From: Cellulomonas soli
GTDB lineage: Bacteria; Actinomycetota; Actinomycetes; Actinomycetales; Cellulomonadaceae
Direction: 5' to 3'
Assembly (NCBI RefSeq): GCF_013409305.1
Contig: NZ_JACBZJ010000001.1
Span: 1,860,001 to 1,924,000 of the forward strand
Length of the DNA: 64,000 nucleotides
In this document: one piece after another, positions 1 through 7,944 of the stretch
Position numbering within the stretch: the first letter of the stretch is position 1
How the letters are laid out: the number at the start of each line of letters is the position of its first letter
Program-made: the position numbers and the translations under genes
Notes under the pieces: generated by a model
Database searches by the model: none
What the model was told of the DNA's origin: nothing
The model's input: the letters and a program-made list of their open reading frames with translations, nothing else

Positions 1-163
1 GCGCGAGGAGCTCGACCTCGCCCGACGCGTCCCGCCCGGAGCGGTAGCGGCGCAGCACGCGCGCCTCGTCGATCGCGTACACGTCGGCGAAGGCACCGGA
101 CGCGACGATCGGGCCGAGCGGCGTCGGGACGGTCGGTTCTCCGTGCGTCAGTGCGGGGAGCAT
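1..163 (-). CDS. Aminoglycoside phosphotransferase-like protein, N-terminal fragment (cut by window edge)
   Basis: Only the first 54 codons are present; the gene runs off the left edge. The reading begins at an ATG on the minus strand and gives MLPALTHGEPTVPTPLG, followed by a stretch with the pattern I-V-A-S-G-A-F-A-D-V-Y-A-I and then V-L-R-R-Y. A glycine-rich loop followed by V-Y and a later basic/hydrophobic strand is how the N-lobe of APH/choline-kinase-type phosphotransferases starts. The assignment rests on this short motif alone, because the catalytic Brenner motif lies outside the window. It is transcribed away from the GGDEF-like gene on the same strand, about 80 bases downstream of that gene's stop. 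Confidence 0.45.
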   Translation of the reverse strand, partial: MLPALTHGEPTVPTPLGPIVASGAFADVYAIDEARVLRRYRSGRDASGEVELLA

Positions 164-244
164 GCCATCGACGGTAGGCGTCCGCGGGACGTTTGTCCCG
201 CCGTTCGTCTCACCCGTCGACCGCGGACGACCACGGAGCGGCCC

Positions 245-1021
245 TCAGTTGCGGCCCGCCCGGGTCAGTGCGCGCACCGCCTCGTCGTGCGTGGACGGCA
301 GGGCGCGGTGCCAGATCCGCGCCGGCGCCCGGCACACGTCGGGGCCCAGACCGAGCTCGTCGCAGTGCCGGTCGACCTCGGCGCGCAGGGTGCTCAGACC
401 GGTGTCGACGTCGTCGTGCCGCACGAGCACCGCGAACGCACCGCCGCCGAGCGTGGCCATCGGGTGGCCGTGCCCGTACGTGCCGAGCAGCGCCGCGCCG
501 ACGGCCGCCGACCGTGCCAGGCGCAGGAACGGGTGCAGCTCGCCGGCCGCGACGTCGAGCAGGATCAGGCAGTGCTCGGCCGCGGCGGGCCGGCCGACGC
601 GCGCCGCTCGCAGGTAGGTCTCGGCGAGCCGCACGGACAGGTAGTCGCTGGTGGGAAGCCCCGTCTCGGCATCCACGCACGTGGCGGCGACGGTGCCGGC
701 GGCCTGCGCGTCGGCCCAGCCCTCGCAGAAGGCGGTGACGACGGCGAGCGGCGGCTCGGCCGTGCCGGTGGAGCGGTACAGGCACGCGAGATCGTCCAGC
801 GCCTCGGTCACGCCCACGCCGTCGTGCCCGCGCGCGTGACCCAGGCCGTGCGCGGCCGAGGTCGGGTCGCGCTGCTCCAGCACCGCCGACGCCAAGGCGT
901 CGACCGCGGGGTGGTACCAGTCGGACGGGCGCAGCCACGTGCTCGTCGTGCTCTCCTGGCGCCACAGCTCGCGCAGGGCGTCGGGGACGAGCGGCCCGTC
1001 CGTGCCCTTGTCCGTCATCAC
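245..1021 (-). CDS. Degenerate GGDEF-domain protein
   Basis: A 258-residue soluble protein. Its second half matches the outline of a diguanylate cyclase domain: D-A-E-T-G-L-P-T (normally D-x-L-T-G-L-x-N-R) near residue 113, then L-G-G-G-A-F-A-V-L-V where active enzymes have (R)-x-G-G-D-E-F-A-v-L near residue 192. The D-E of the signature is replaced by G-A, so c-di-GMP synthesis is unlikely; a binding or regulatory role is inferred. The N-terminal ~105 residues are not recognised. The start is GTG at 1021, with an ATG one codon later as a good alternative. It is divergent from the sigma-factor fusion gene across a 149-base gap, which suggests shared regulation but does not prove it. Confidence 0.6.
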   Translation of the reverse strand: MMTDKGTDGPLVPDALRELWRQESTTSTWLRPSDWYHPAVDALASAVLEQRDPTSAAHGLGHARGHDGVGVTEALDDLACLYRSTGTAEPPLAVVTAFCEGWADAQAAGTVAATCVDAETGLPTSDYLSVRLAETYLRAARVGRPAAAEHCLILLDVAAGELHPFLRLARSAAVGAALLGTYGHGHPMATLGGGAFAVLVRHDDVDTGLSTLRAEVDRHCDELGLGPDVCRAPARIWHRALPSTHDEAVRALTRAGRN

Positions 1022-1170
1022 GTGGGATGAGAGAGGTCCCGTCCCTGTTCATGACGCCGGAATCTCGACCAGTGGCGTGCTTTCACCCGTTCGGCGCACT
1101 ATGGGACTCTTGTGGGACGACTTTGCCGCGAAAATGCGGGTTTCGGGGGGCTTGAACCAGGAGAGTGACG

Positions 1171-4017
1171 GTGGGCAGGGACGCAGAGCTCGGTCCCGTC
1201 AGGGAGGATGCCGAGCTGATCGCCGCGACGCGCGGCGGCGACGCCGGCGCGTTCGGTGAGTTGTACGAGCGCCACTCCGGGGCGGCCTGGGTGGTCGCGC
1301 GCCAGTACACCGACTCCCGTGCCGACGCCGACGACGTCGTGGCCGATGCGTTCACCGCCGTGTACTCCGCGCTCGTCGGCGGGTCCGGTCCCGAGGTCGC
1401 CTTCCGCGCCTACCTGTTCACCGTGGTGCGCCGGACGGCGTCCACGCGCAGGGAGCAGCTCGCGCGCGTCGCGCCGACCGACGACGTCCGCACGCTCGAG
1501 GCCGCGGGCGTGCCCGTGGCCGCCGCCGAAGAACCGGTGCTCGCCGGGCTCGAGGGCGGTCTGGTGGCCGGCGCGTTCCGCTCGCTGCCCGAACGGTGGC
1601 AGGCCGTGCTCTGGTACACCGAGGTCGAGGGGCTCGCCCCGGCCAAGGTCGCCCCGCTGCTCGGCCTGACGGCGAACGGTGCCGCGGCGCTCGCCTACCG
1701 CGCCCGCGAGGGCCTGCGCCAGGCCTACCTGCAGGAGCACCTCGGACGGGCGACCGACGACGGCTGCCGTTCGGTCTCGGACATGCTCGGCGCCTACGTG
1801 CGCGGCGGGCTCGCGGCCCGGGACACGCGTCGTGTCGAGGAGCACCTGGAGGGTTGCGGCCGCTGCCGCACCGTCGTGCTCGAGCTCGGCGACGTCAACC
1901 ACGGTCTGCGCGGCGTGATCGCGCCCCTGGTGCTCGGTGTCGCGGGCCTGGGCGCGCTCGCGCACGAGCTGCCGGTGGGCGGCGGGCTCGCGGCCGGGGC
2001 GGCCGCGACAGGTGGAGCCGCCGGTGCGGGTGCCGCCGGCGCGGCCGGGACGGGCGTCGCGGGGACGGGCGCCGTGGGCGCCGCCGGTGCCGCGACGGGT
2101 GCGGTGTCCGTGGGCTCGGCAGGTGCCGGTGCAGGTGCAGGTGCCGCGGCCGGAGGTGCCGCGCTCGCGGGTGCGGGCGCCGTGCAGGGCGCGGCCGTGA
2201 CGGGCGGGCTCGTGGCGCTGCTCACCTCCGTCCCCGTGGTGGCCGCCGCGGCCGGTGTCGTGGTGGCCGGGGCGCTCGTCGTCACGGGTGTGCTGGGCGG
2301 TTTCGGGGGCGGTTCGCCCGAGGCCGAGAGCCCGGTCGTGACGCCCTCGCCCACCCAGACGGACCCGAGCGCATCGCCGCAGGCCACCGAGGAGGCCGCG
2401 CCCGCGCCGTCGGCGAGCCCGACCGCGCTCCCCGATGACCTGACCGCACCGGCCGACACGTCCGACGGCACGCTCGTCGACGACCCGGCGGCGGCGCCCG
2501 GTACGGACCCGGTGCCCGTCGATCCGCCGGCCGACCCCACCACCGACCCTGTGCCCGTGCCTGCCGCACCGGCGGCCGTGCAGGTCGCGCTCCCTGCCGA
2601 CGGGCCGGTGCTCGAGGCAGGGCTGGCCGCGCAGGAGCTCGCGTTCGAGGTGACGAACACCGGGGGCACGGCCACCGGGACGTTGACGGCGACCGTCGCG
2701 CTGCCCGCCGGGATCTCGGTCGACTCCGCCACGGTGGTCGCCTCGACGACGGTCACGGGTGCGTTCGCTGCCTCCGAGGTCTCCGGGTGGTCGTGCGTGC
2801 CGCGCGAGGACCCGGGTGACGGGACCTCGGGTGCGACCTGCGTGCTGAGCAGCCTCGCCGCACGGCAGACCTCACGGCTCGCGCTGCGCGTGTCGGTCGC
2901 GGACTCGATCGACGCCGAGCAGGTCCAGATGGCCGTCGAGGTCCGCGGCGCCGGGCTCGAGGTGCGGTCCACCCCGCTGCCGATGCGCATCGCGCCGTCG
3001 CCCGCACGCGTCACCTTCGAGGAGATGCCGGGTGCGCTCGAGCTGGCCGCCGGCGGGTCGGGCGAGCTGGTCGTGCCCGTGCGCAACGTCGGGGGTACCT
3101 CGACGACCGCGGGTGCTCCGGCGGTCGTGCGGATCTCGCTGCCGGCCGGTGTCGTGCCGAGCGTGCCGTCCACGGTCGACGGGTGGACCTGCACGGCGGT
3201 GGACGCCAGTGCGTCGCCGACCGTCCGGTGCGTCCGTGACGTGCTCGCCGGCCGCACGTCGAGCGCGGTCCGGCTGTCGCTGACGGCCACGGGGCAGGCG
3301 TCGTCCGCCGCGGCCGCGATCACGGTGGAGTCCGACCCGTCCGGGCGTGGTGCCACGGAGCGACGGACGGTCGATCTCGTGGTGACCCCGGCGCCGGTGC
3401 CGACCCCGACGCCGACGCCCGTGCCGACGCCGACGCCTGACGAGACGGCGGGGGCGCTTCCCGACCCGACGCCCACCCCGACACCGACGGCCACCCCGAC
3501 GCCGACGCCGACTCCGACTCCGACTCCGACTCCGACGCCGACTCCGACTCCGACTCCGACGATCACCCCGTCCCCGACCCCCACCCCGAGCGAGAAGCCG
3601 GTCGCGTCCCCGGCGCAGCTGGCGCTCGACGTGCCCGGGTCGATCACGGTCGGACCGGGGTCCGGGTCGCTCCCGCTCGGGATCAGCGTGCGCAACGACG
3701 GCGGGACGTCGGCGAGCGACGTGCAGGTGCTGGTCGTCTCCCCGTCGTCGGCCTCGCTCGAGGCGGCCGACGGCGCCGGGTGGACGTGCCTCGGTGGCCG
3801 GACCACGGGCCTGCTGCCCTGGTCGTTGCTCGGCGGGCGTCTGGTGCTGTGCACGCTCGACGCGCTGCAGCCGGGTGAGCAGCGCGACGTGCCCGTGGGG
3901 GTCCGGGTGCCGTACGGGCAGGTGGGCGAGGGCACGGGGCTGTGGGTCCTGGCCTCGGGCGACGATGCCGGTGACTCCTCGCTGGTGTTCATCCCGGTGG
4001 TGCGGGCGGACCGCTGA
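1171..4017 (+). CDS. ECF sigma factor fused to zinc-finger anti-sigma, membrane and extracellular repeat domains
   Basis: A 948-residue multidomain protein. Residues ~10-85 are sigma-70 region 2 (AELIAATRGGD, then D-A-D-D-V-V-A-D-A-F). Residues ~115-175 are region 4 with its helix-turn-helix (LPERWQAVLW; G-L-A-P-A-K-V-A-x-L-L-G-L). Around residue 190-225 is a zf-HC2 anti-sigma motif (H-L-E-G-C-G-R-C). An Ala/Gly-rich stretch and a hydrophobic segment near 345-375 would cross the membrane. Outside follow Pro/Thr linkers and three similar beta-sandwich repeats (V-x-N-x-G-G-T ... G-W-x-C ... C-x-L), like DUF11/CARDB domains. So one chain carries a sigma factor, its inhibitor and a surface sensor. 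GTG at 1171 is preferred over GTG 1165 because AGGAG (1159-1163) then sits 7 bases upstream. Confidence 0.8.
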   Translation: MGRDAELGPVREDAELIAATRGGDAGAFGELYERHSGAAWVVARQYTDSRADADDVVADAFTAVYSALVGGSGPEVAFRAYLFTVVRRTASTRREQLARVAPTDDVRTLEAAGVPVAAAEEPVLAGLEGGLVAGAFRSLPERWQAVLWYTEVEGLAPAKVAPLLGLTANGAAALAYRAREGLRQAYLQEHLGRATDDGCRSVSDMLGAYVRGGLAARDTRRVEEHLEGCGRCRTVVLELGDVNHGLRGVIAPLVLGVAGLGALAHELPVGGGLAAGAAATGGAAGAGAAGAAGTGVAGTGAVGAAGAATGAVSVGSAGAGAGAGAAAGGAALAGAGAVQGAAVTGGLVALLTSVPVVAAAAGVVVAGALVVTGVLGGFGGGSPEAESPVVTPSPTQTDPSASPQATEEAAPAPSASPTALPDDLTAPADTSDGTLVDDPAAAPGTDPVPVDPPADPTTDPVPVPAAPAAVQVALPADGPVLEAGLAAQELAFEVTNTGGTATGTLTATVALPAGISVDSATVVASTTVTGAFAASEVSGWSCVPREDPGDGTSGATCVLSSLAARQTSRLALRVSVADSIDAEQVQMAVEVRGAGLEVRSTPLPMRIAPSPARVTFEEMPGALELAAGGSGELVVPVRNVGGTSTTAGAPAVVRISLPAGVVPSVPSTVDGWTCTAVDASASPTVRCVRDVLAGRTSSAVRLSLTATGQASSAAAAITVESDPSGRGATERRTVDLVVTPAPVPTPTPTPVPTPTPDETAGALPDPTPTPTPTATPTPTPTPTPTPTPTPTPTPTPTITPSPTPTPSEKPVASPAQLALDVPGSITVGPGSGSLPLGISVRNDGGTSASDVQVLVVSPSSASLEAADGAGWTCLGGRTTGLLPWSLLGGRLVLCTLDALQPGEQRDVPVGVRVPYGQVGEGTGLWVLASGDDAGDSSLVFIPVVRADR
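3400..3597 (+). repeat. Low-complexity ccgac/ccgact repeat encoding a Pro-Thr linker
   Basis: Within the sigma-fusion gene, short units of the type ccgacg/ccgact are repeated many times, most regularly at about 3500-3560. They encode a run of alternating Pro-Thr between the second and third extracellular repeats. Such P-T linkers are common in secreted actinobacterial proteins. The near-perfect hexanucleotide periodicity makes length variation by slippage likely, and it would stay in frame. Confidence 0.9.
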
Positions 4018-4023
4018 GCGCAG

Positions 4024-4048
4024 CACATGTCCATCGGTTGGACATGTG
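4024..4048. promoter_or_regulatory. Perfect 10-bp inverted repeat, operator candidate upstream of metNIQ leader
   Basis: CACATGTCCA, five bases, TGGACATGTG. The arms are perfect and not GC-rich, unlike the surrounding sequence. It lies 6 bases after the stop of the sigma-fusion gene and about 75 bases before the small leader ORF. A dimeric repressor site for the methionine importer, or a terminator of the preceding gene, are the two readings. There is no T-tract, and the AT content of the arms favours an operator. Confidence 0.5.
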
Positions 4049-4123
4049 GACACCGGCCGTCTCATCTCGTGGTCCCATGGAGCCATGCCCGACCACCGCG
4101 CCCGCACGACCCTTCCGGGTCGA

Positions 4124-4162
4124 ATGCCGTCGTGCGTCGTCGGTCGTCGCCGCTGTTGTTGA
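4124..4162 (+). CDS. Candidate cysteine-rich leader peptide (MPSCVVGRRRCC)
   Basis: A 12-codon frame, ATG to TGA, reading MPSCVVGRRRCC, 144 bases before metN. Two adjacent Cys codons immediately precede the stop, with a third Cys and three Arg codons before them. In mycobacteria and other actinobacteria, short upstream ORFs with polycysteine tracts are known to mediate cysteine-dependent attenuation of sulfur-metabolism genes. Position upstream of a methionine importer fits that model. There is no strong ribosome-binding site, so it may be leaderless. The function is an inference from composition and position. Confidence 0.5.
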   Translation: MPSCVVGRRRCC

Positions 4163-4306
4163 GCTGAGCGACTGACGCCCCGGCGCGTCCCCCGCGAGCC
4201 CCGTCCGCCGTCGCCCCTGCGCGAACGGCCGGCACCTGCTCCTCGTGCCGAGCACCCCAGCCCTGCCCCGACGTGCTGACGCACGTCACTGCCCCGAAGG
4301 CGACCC

Positions 4307-5431
4307 GTGACAGCTCCCACCAGCGTTCCCCCGCGCATCCACGTCACCGACCTGCGCAAGGTCTACGGCGACGGCGAGCGTGCCGTCGTCGCGCTCGACG
4401 GCGTCGACCTCACGGTCGGCCCGGGGGAGATCCACGGCGTCGTCGGTCGCTCGGGTGCGGGCAAGTCGACGCTCATCCGTTGCCTCACGGCCCTCGAGCG
4501 GCCGACCGGCGGCCACGTCGTCGTCGACGGCGTCGACATCGCGGCGCTGCCGGAGAAGGAGCTGCGGGCCGCCCGTCGGCGCATCGGTCTGGTGTTCCAG
4601 AACGTCAACCTGCTCGACTCGCGCACGATCCTGGCCAACGTGGCGTACCCGCTCGAGGTCGCCGGCGCCGGTCGCGCGCAGCGTGCGGCCCGCGCCCAGG
4701 AGCTCCTCGAGATCGTCGGGCTGGGCGACCGCGCCCACGCCTACCCCGCCCAGCTGTCCGGCGGTCAGCGGCAGCGCGTGGGCATCGCCCGGGCCCTGGC
4801 GGCCGAGCCGGCCGTGCTGCTGCTCGACGAGCCAACCTCCGCGCTCGACCCCGCGACCACCCGGCAGATCCTCACGCTCGTCCGCGAGCTGCGCGACCGG
4901 CTCGGCATCAGCGTCGTCATCATCACGCACGAGATGACGGTCGTCCGCGAGGTGTGCGACACCGTGACGCTGCTCGAGCACGGCAAGGTCGCCGAGCACG
5001 GGCCGGTCGGCGAGGTCGTGGCCCGGTACGGCACGCGGCTGGCCCGCGAGCTCATCCCGGTGCCGGACCTGCCCGTGGGGGTCGAGCGGACCCTCGTCGA
5101 GGTCGCCTACACCACCGACGACGTGGCCACCCCGCAGGTGCTGCGCGTGGTCGCCGGGCTCGGAGGAGGTGCCGAGGTCGCCGCGGGCGTCATCGAGACG
5201 ATCGCCGGCCGTCGCGTCGGGCGGCTGCAGCTCGACGTGAGCGCCGAGCAGGTCGAGGCGACGCTCGCTGCTCTGCACGCCGCGGGCCTGCACGCCGTGG
5301 TGACCGAACCGGAGGCGCCTGCCGACGCCGACCAGGAGCCGCAGCCGCCCGCGGGTGGGGCGCCAGGACGGCGACCGCCCGCGCCCGATGTCGCCGACGC
5401 GCTCCGCACGACGTTCGACCGGGGGCTGTGA
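4307..5431 (+). CDS. metN: Methionine ABC transporter ATP-binding protein MetN
   Basis: The ATPase that powers uptake of methionine through MetI, with MetQ delivering the substrate. The 374-residue chain has Walker A G-R-S-G-A-G-K-S-T near residue 47, the signature L-S-G-G-Q near 148, Walker B V-L-L-L-D-E-P, and a switch histidine in I-I-T-H-E. After residue ~250 comes a NIL-type C-terminal domain, which in MetN binds methionine and inhibits transport when the cell is replete. The GTG start is 144 bases after the putative Cys leader peptide. The stop overlaps the metI start by one base. A proline-rich tail of about 40 residues follows the NIL domain. Confidence 0.93.
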   Translation: MTAPTSVPPRIHVTDLRKVYGDGERAVVALDGVDLTVGPGEIHGVVGRSGAGKSTLIRCLTALERPTGGHVVVDGVDIAALPEKELRAARRRIGLVFQNVNLLDSRTILANVAYPLEVAGAGRAQRAARAQELLEIVGLGDRAHAYPAQLSGGQRQRVGIARALAAEPAVLLLDEPTSALDPATTRQILTLVRELRDRLGISVVIITHEMTVVREVCDTVTLLEHGKVAEHGPVGEVVARYGTRLARELIPVPDLPVGVERTLVEVAYTTDDVATPQVLRVVAGLGGGAEVAAGVIETIAGRRVGRLQLDVSAEQVEATLAALHAAGLHAVVTEPEAPADADQEPQPPAGGAPGRRPPAPDVADALRTTFDRGL

Positions 5432-6108
5432 TGGGCTGGTGGGAGGAGCTGGTGACCAACCCGGTCATCCAGCAGAAGCTGCCGGAGGCGACGCTCGAGA
5501 CCCTGCAGATGGTGGGGGTGTCCGCGCTGCTGACGGCCCTGCTGGGCCTGCCGTTGGGTCTGCTGCTGCACGCGACCTCCATCGGTGGGCTCACGCCGAA
5601 CCGCGTGGTCAACTCCGTGGTCGGGTTCGTGGCCAACATCGTGCGCTCGTTGCCGTTCCTCATCCTCATGATCGCGGTCATCCCGCTGACCCGGGCGCTG
5701 GTCGGCACGACGCTGCAGTGGAAGGCGGCCGTGGTGCCGCTGACCATCTGCGCGGTGCCGTTCTTCGCCCGGCTCGTCGAGACCGCGGTCCGCGACGTGA
5801 ACCCCGGCAAGGTCGAGGCCGCCCGGGTCATCGGTGCGACCCGCGTTGGCATCACGGTGCAGGTGCACATCCGTGAGGCGCTGCCCGCCCTCGTCTCGAG
5901 CTTCACCGTGACCGTGATCGCGCTGCTCGGCTACTCGGCCATGGCAGGCGTCATCGGCGCCGGTGGCATCGGCGCGCTCGCCATCTCCTACGGCTACCAG
6001 CGGTTCGACAACGCCGTGATGGCCGCGTGCGTCGTCGTGCTCGCGGTGTTCGTCGTGGTCGTCCAGGCCGTCGGCGACGTCATCGCCCGTGCGCTGGACC
6101 ACCGATGA
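5431..6108 (+). CDS. metI: Methionine ABC transporter permease MetI
   Basis: A 225-residue integral membrane permease with about five hydrophobic spans, the usual MetI size. It opens with the typical MGWWEEL and carries the EAA-type loop that contacts the ATPase: E-A-A-R-V-I-G-A-T-R-V-G around residue 130, followed by A-L-P-A-L-V. The Y-S-A-M-A-G-V-I-G-A-G-G-I-G-x-L-A motif of MetI is present. The ATG start overlaps the metN stop (TGATG), so the two are translationally coupled. Together with metN and metQ it forms a complete D/L-methionine importer. Confidence 0.93.
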   Translation: MGWWEELVTNPVIQQKLPEATLETLQMVGVSALLTALLGLPLGLLLHATSIGGLTPNRVVNSVVGFVANIVRSLPFLILMIAVIPLTRALVGTTLQWKAAVVPLTICAVPFFARLVETAVRDVNPGKVEAARVIGATRVGITVQVHIREALPALVSSFTVTVIALLGYSAMAGVIGAGGIGALAISYGYQRFDNAVMAACVVVLAVFVVVVQAVGDVIARALDHR

Positions 6109-6181
6109 GCCGACCCCCTCAGACCCTCCCGAGCACCGGGAGCCGCACGACCCCGCACGACCGACCGTCCAGGAGGACACG

Positions 6182-7027
6182 ATGAGGAAGACCTTGGGTG
6201 CCATCGCACTCACCGCCGCCGCCGCCCTGACCCTGGTCGGCTGCTCGTCCAGCGCCCCGGCGGCCGACGACACCGAGACGACCGCCGCCGCCGGCGAGGT
6301 CACCACGCTCACGATCGGCGCGAGCCCGACGCCGCACGCGGAGATCCTGCAATTCGTGCAGGACAACCTCGCGGCGGACGCCGGCCTGAACCTCAAGATC
6401 GTCACCTACGACGACTACGTGCTGCCGAACACCGCTCTCGCCGAGGGCGACATCGACGCGAACTACTTCCAGCACCTGCCGTACTTCGAGTCGCAGGTCG
6501 CCGAGCAGGGTTACGACTTCGACCACTTCGAGGGCGTCCACATCGAGCCCTACGCGCTCTACTCGAACAAGTGGGAGTCGCTCGACGAGGTGCCGGACGG
6601 CGCGAAGTTCGGCATCACGAACGACCCGGGCAACCAGGCGCGTGCGCTCGACCTGCTCGTCGCGAACGACCTCATCACGCTGAAGGACACCGGCGACGCC
6701 GACCCGACGCTGCTCGACATCGACCAGAACCCGAAGAACTTCGAGTTCATCGAGACCGCTCCCGAGTCCCTCGTGCGCGCCCTCGACGACGTCGACCTGG
6801 CGATCATCAACGGCAACTACGCGCTCGAGGCCGGCCTGAACCCGGCCACGGACTCCCTGCTCATCGAGTCGGGCGTCGACAACCCGTACGCCAACTTCCT
6901 GGCGGTGCGCTCGGAGGACAAGGACGACCCGGCGCTGGTCAAGCTCGACGAGCTGCTGCACTCCGCCGAGGTGAAGGCGTTCATCGAGCAGCGGTGGCCC
7001 GACGGCGAGGTGCTCCCCGCCTTCTGA
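6182..7027 (+). CDS. metQ: Methionine-binding lipoprotein MetQ
   Basis: A 281-residue NLPA-family substrate-binding lipoprotein. The signal ends in the lipobox L-V-G-C (Cys near residue 20), so it is anchored outside the membrane. The mature part shows family hallmarks: L-T-I-G-A-S-P-T-P-H-A-E-I-L near the start, D-I-D-A-N-Y-F-Q-H, and N-G-N-Y-A in the last third. A strong AGGAGG lies 5-6 bases before the ATG. It is 73 bases after metI and is followed by a strong hairpin, so metNIQ is a three-gene operon ending here. Confidence 0.95.
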   Translation: MRKTLGAIALTAAAALTLVGCSSSAPAADDTETTAAAGEVTTLTIGASPTPHAEILQFVQDNLAADAGLNLKIVTYDDYVLPNTALAEGDIDANYFQHLPYFESQVAEQGYDFDHFEGVHIEPYALYSNKWESLDEVPDGAKFGITNDPGNQARALDLLVANDLITLKDTGDADPTLLDIDQNPKNFEFIETAPESLVRALDDVDLAIINGNYALEAGLNPATDSLLIESGVDNPYANFLAVRSEDKDDPALVKLDELLHSAEVKAFIEQRWPDGEVLPAF

Positions 7028-7077
7028 CGGACCCCTCCTGACGGTCGCGAGACGGCCGTCGGAGGTCGCAGGACAGA

Positions 7078-7114
7078 GGAAGACCCCGCCGCATCGGATG
7101 CGACGGGGTCTTCC
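7078..7114 (+). terminator. Rho-independent terminator after metQ
   Basis: GGAAGACCCCG pairs with CGGGGTCTTCC over 11 bp, and the stem continues with CGCAT/ATGCG after one mismatch, closed by a 3-base loop. It lies 50 bases after the metQ stop. There is no long T-run, which is usual in high-GC genomes. Confidence 0.8.
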
Positions 7115-7212
7115 TGCGTCCCGGGCCCTCGGGGCTCTGCCCGGCTCGCGGGTTCGCGCCACCGGACCCGGGCAGGTCCCCCGATCCGCGTCGGGTCCGG
7201 TGGCGCGGGTCC

Positions 7213-7680
7213 TCAGCGGGTGTCCCCCGACTCGCCGAGGACGTCTGTGGCCGACGCGTCGAGGACGTCGTCGGGGAGGGGCTGCTGCTCGGTGCCGTCG
7301 GGCAGCGGGGTGATCAGGCGCAGGTGCGACAACCGCTCGCCGAACCGGCCGAACTCGACGGACGGGCCCGGGCGCTGCGGCGCGAGCGACAGTGCCGTGT
7401 AGGTCTCGGCGGCCGGCAGCAGGTCGAGGGCGGCCTCGCGCAGCAGCTCGGCGACACCGGCAAGGTCGGCCGGGGTGATGGTTCCGCGGGTGGCGTGCCC
7501 CTCGGGCGACGACCCGTCCTCGGGCAGGCTGACGTACAGGACGAAGCCCGCACGGCCGGGCGCGAGGGCGGGGGCGACGGGGTCGGTGTCCGTGCGCGCT
7601 GCACGGCGCTGGGCGGCGCTGCGCGGGGGCGGTGCGGGGCGGGCGGCCGCGGGTGCGCGGCGGGGTGCTGACAGGCTCAT
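7213..7680 (-). CDS. Hypothetical protein, 155 aa
   Basis: Not recognised. The first ~40 residues are Ala/Pro/Arg-rich and probably disordered. A more ordered part follows with F-V-L-Y-V-S-L-P-E-D-G near residue 50 and a helix L-A-G-V-A-E-L-L-R-E-A-A-L-D-L-L. There is no signal peptide or membrane segment. The ATG at 7680 is preceded by GGAGA with good spacing; a longer frame extends upstream but lacks a site and is compositionally odd. It lies downstream of upp on the same strand, across 264 bases that contain a hairpin, so it is probably separately transcribed. Confidence 0.6.
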   Translation of the reverse strand: MSLSAPRRAPAAARPAPPPRSAAQRRAARTDTDPVAPALAPGRAGFVLYVSLPEDGSSPEGHATRGTITPADLAGVAELLREAALDLLPAAETYTALSLAPQRPGPSVEFGRFGERLSHLRLITPLPDGTEQQPLPDDVLDASATDVLGESGDTR

Positions 7681-7843
7681 GGGGTTCTCCGTGCGTGGGG
7701 GTGGCCGACCGCGGTCGGCGCGGTGGCGGGTCGGTCGGGCGCGAGGGCTCAGTGCCGACAGCACACGGACGTCCCGCGCGCGCAGACGCGCACCGTGGCG
7801 GTGCGGTAGCGATGCGTGGGATCTGTCACTGACTGATCGTCAC

Positions 7844-7881
7844 ACGGGCGCGCAGGGGCGCCCAAGCGATTTCGCGCCCGT
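7844..7881 (-). terminator. Hairpin downstream of upp, terminator candidate
   Basis: ACGGGCGCG and CGCGCCCGT form 9-bp perfect arms around a 20-base loop that itself contains a GGGCGCCC palindrome. It lies 63 bases past the upp stop, between upp and the next leftward gene. Confidence 0.5.
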
Positions 7882-7944
7882 CTCAGGGGGTGGAACAGTG
7901 CGCGTCAGCGGGTCGGGTGACCCGGACGCACAGGTGGCGAAGGG

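Noticed and set aside
3400..3597. Regular short repeats as a possible CRISPR or regulatory array
   Set aside because: The repeats are in frame, encode Pro-Thr pairs and have no unique spacers; they are a protein linker.
1794..4034. Long open frame on the minus strand through the sigma-fusion gene
   Set aside because: It is a shadow of the GC-rich coding strand, with long Gly-Val and Ser-Pro runs and no recognisable domain.
4163..4306. SAM-type riboswitch upstream of metN
   Set aside because: I could not find the conserved SAM riboswitch cores in the 144 bases before metN; the Cys-codon leader explains the region better.
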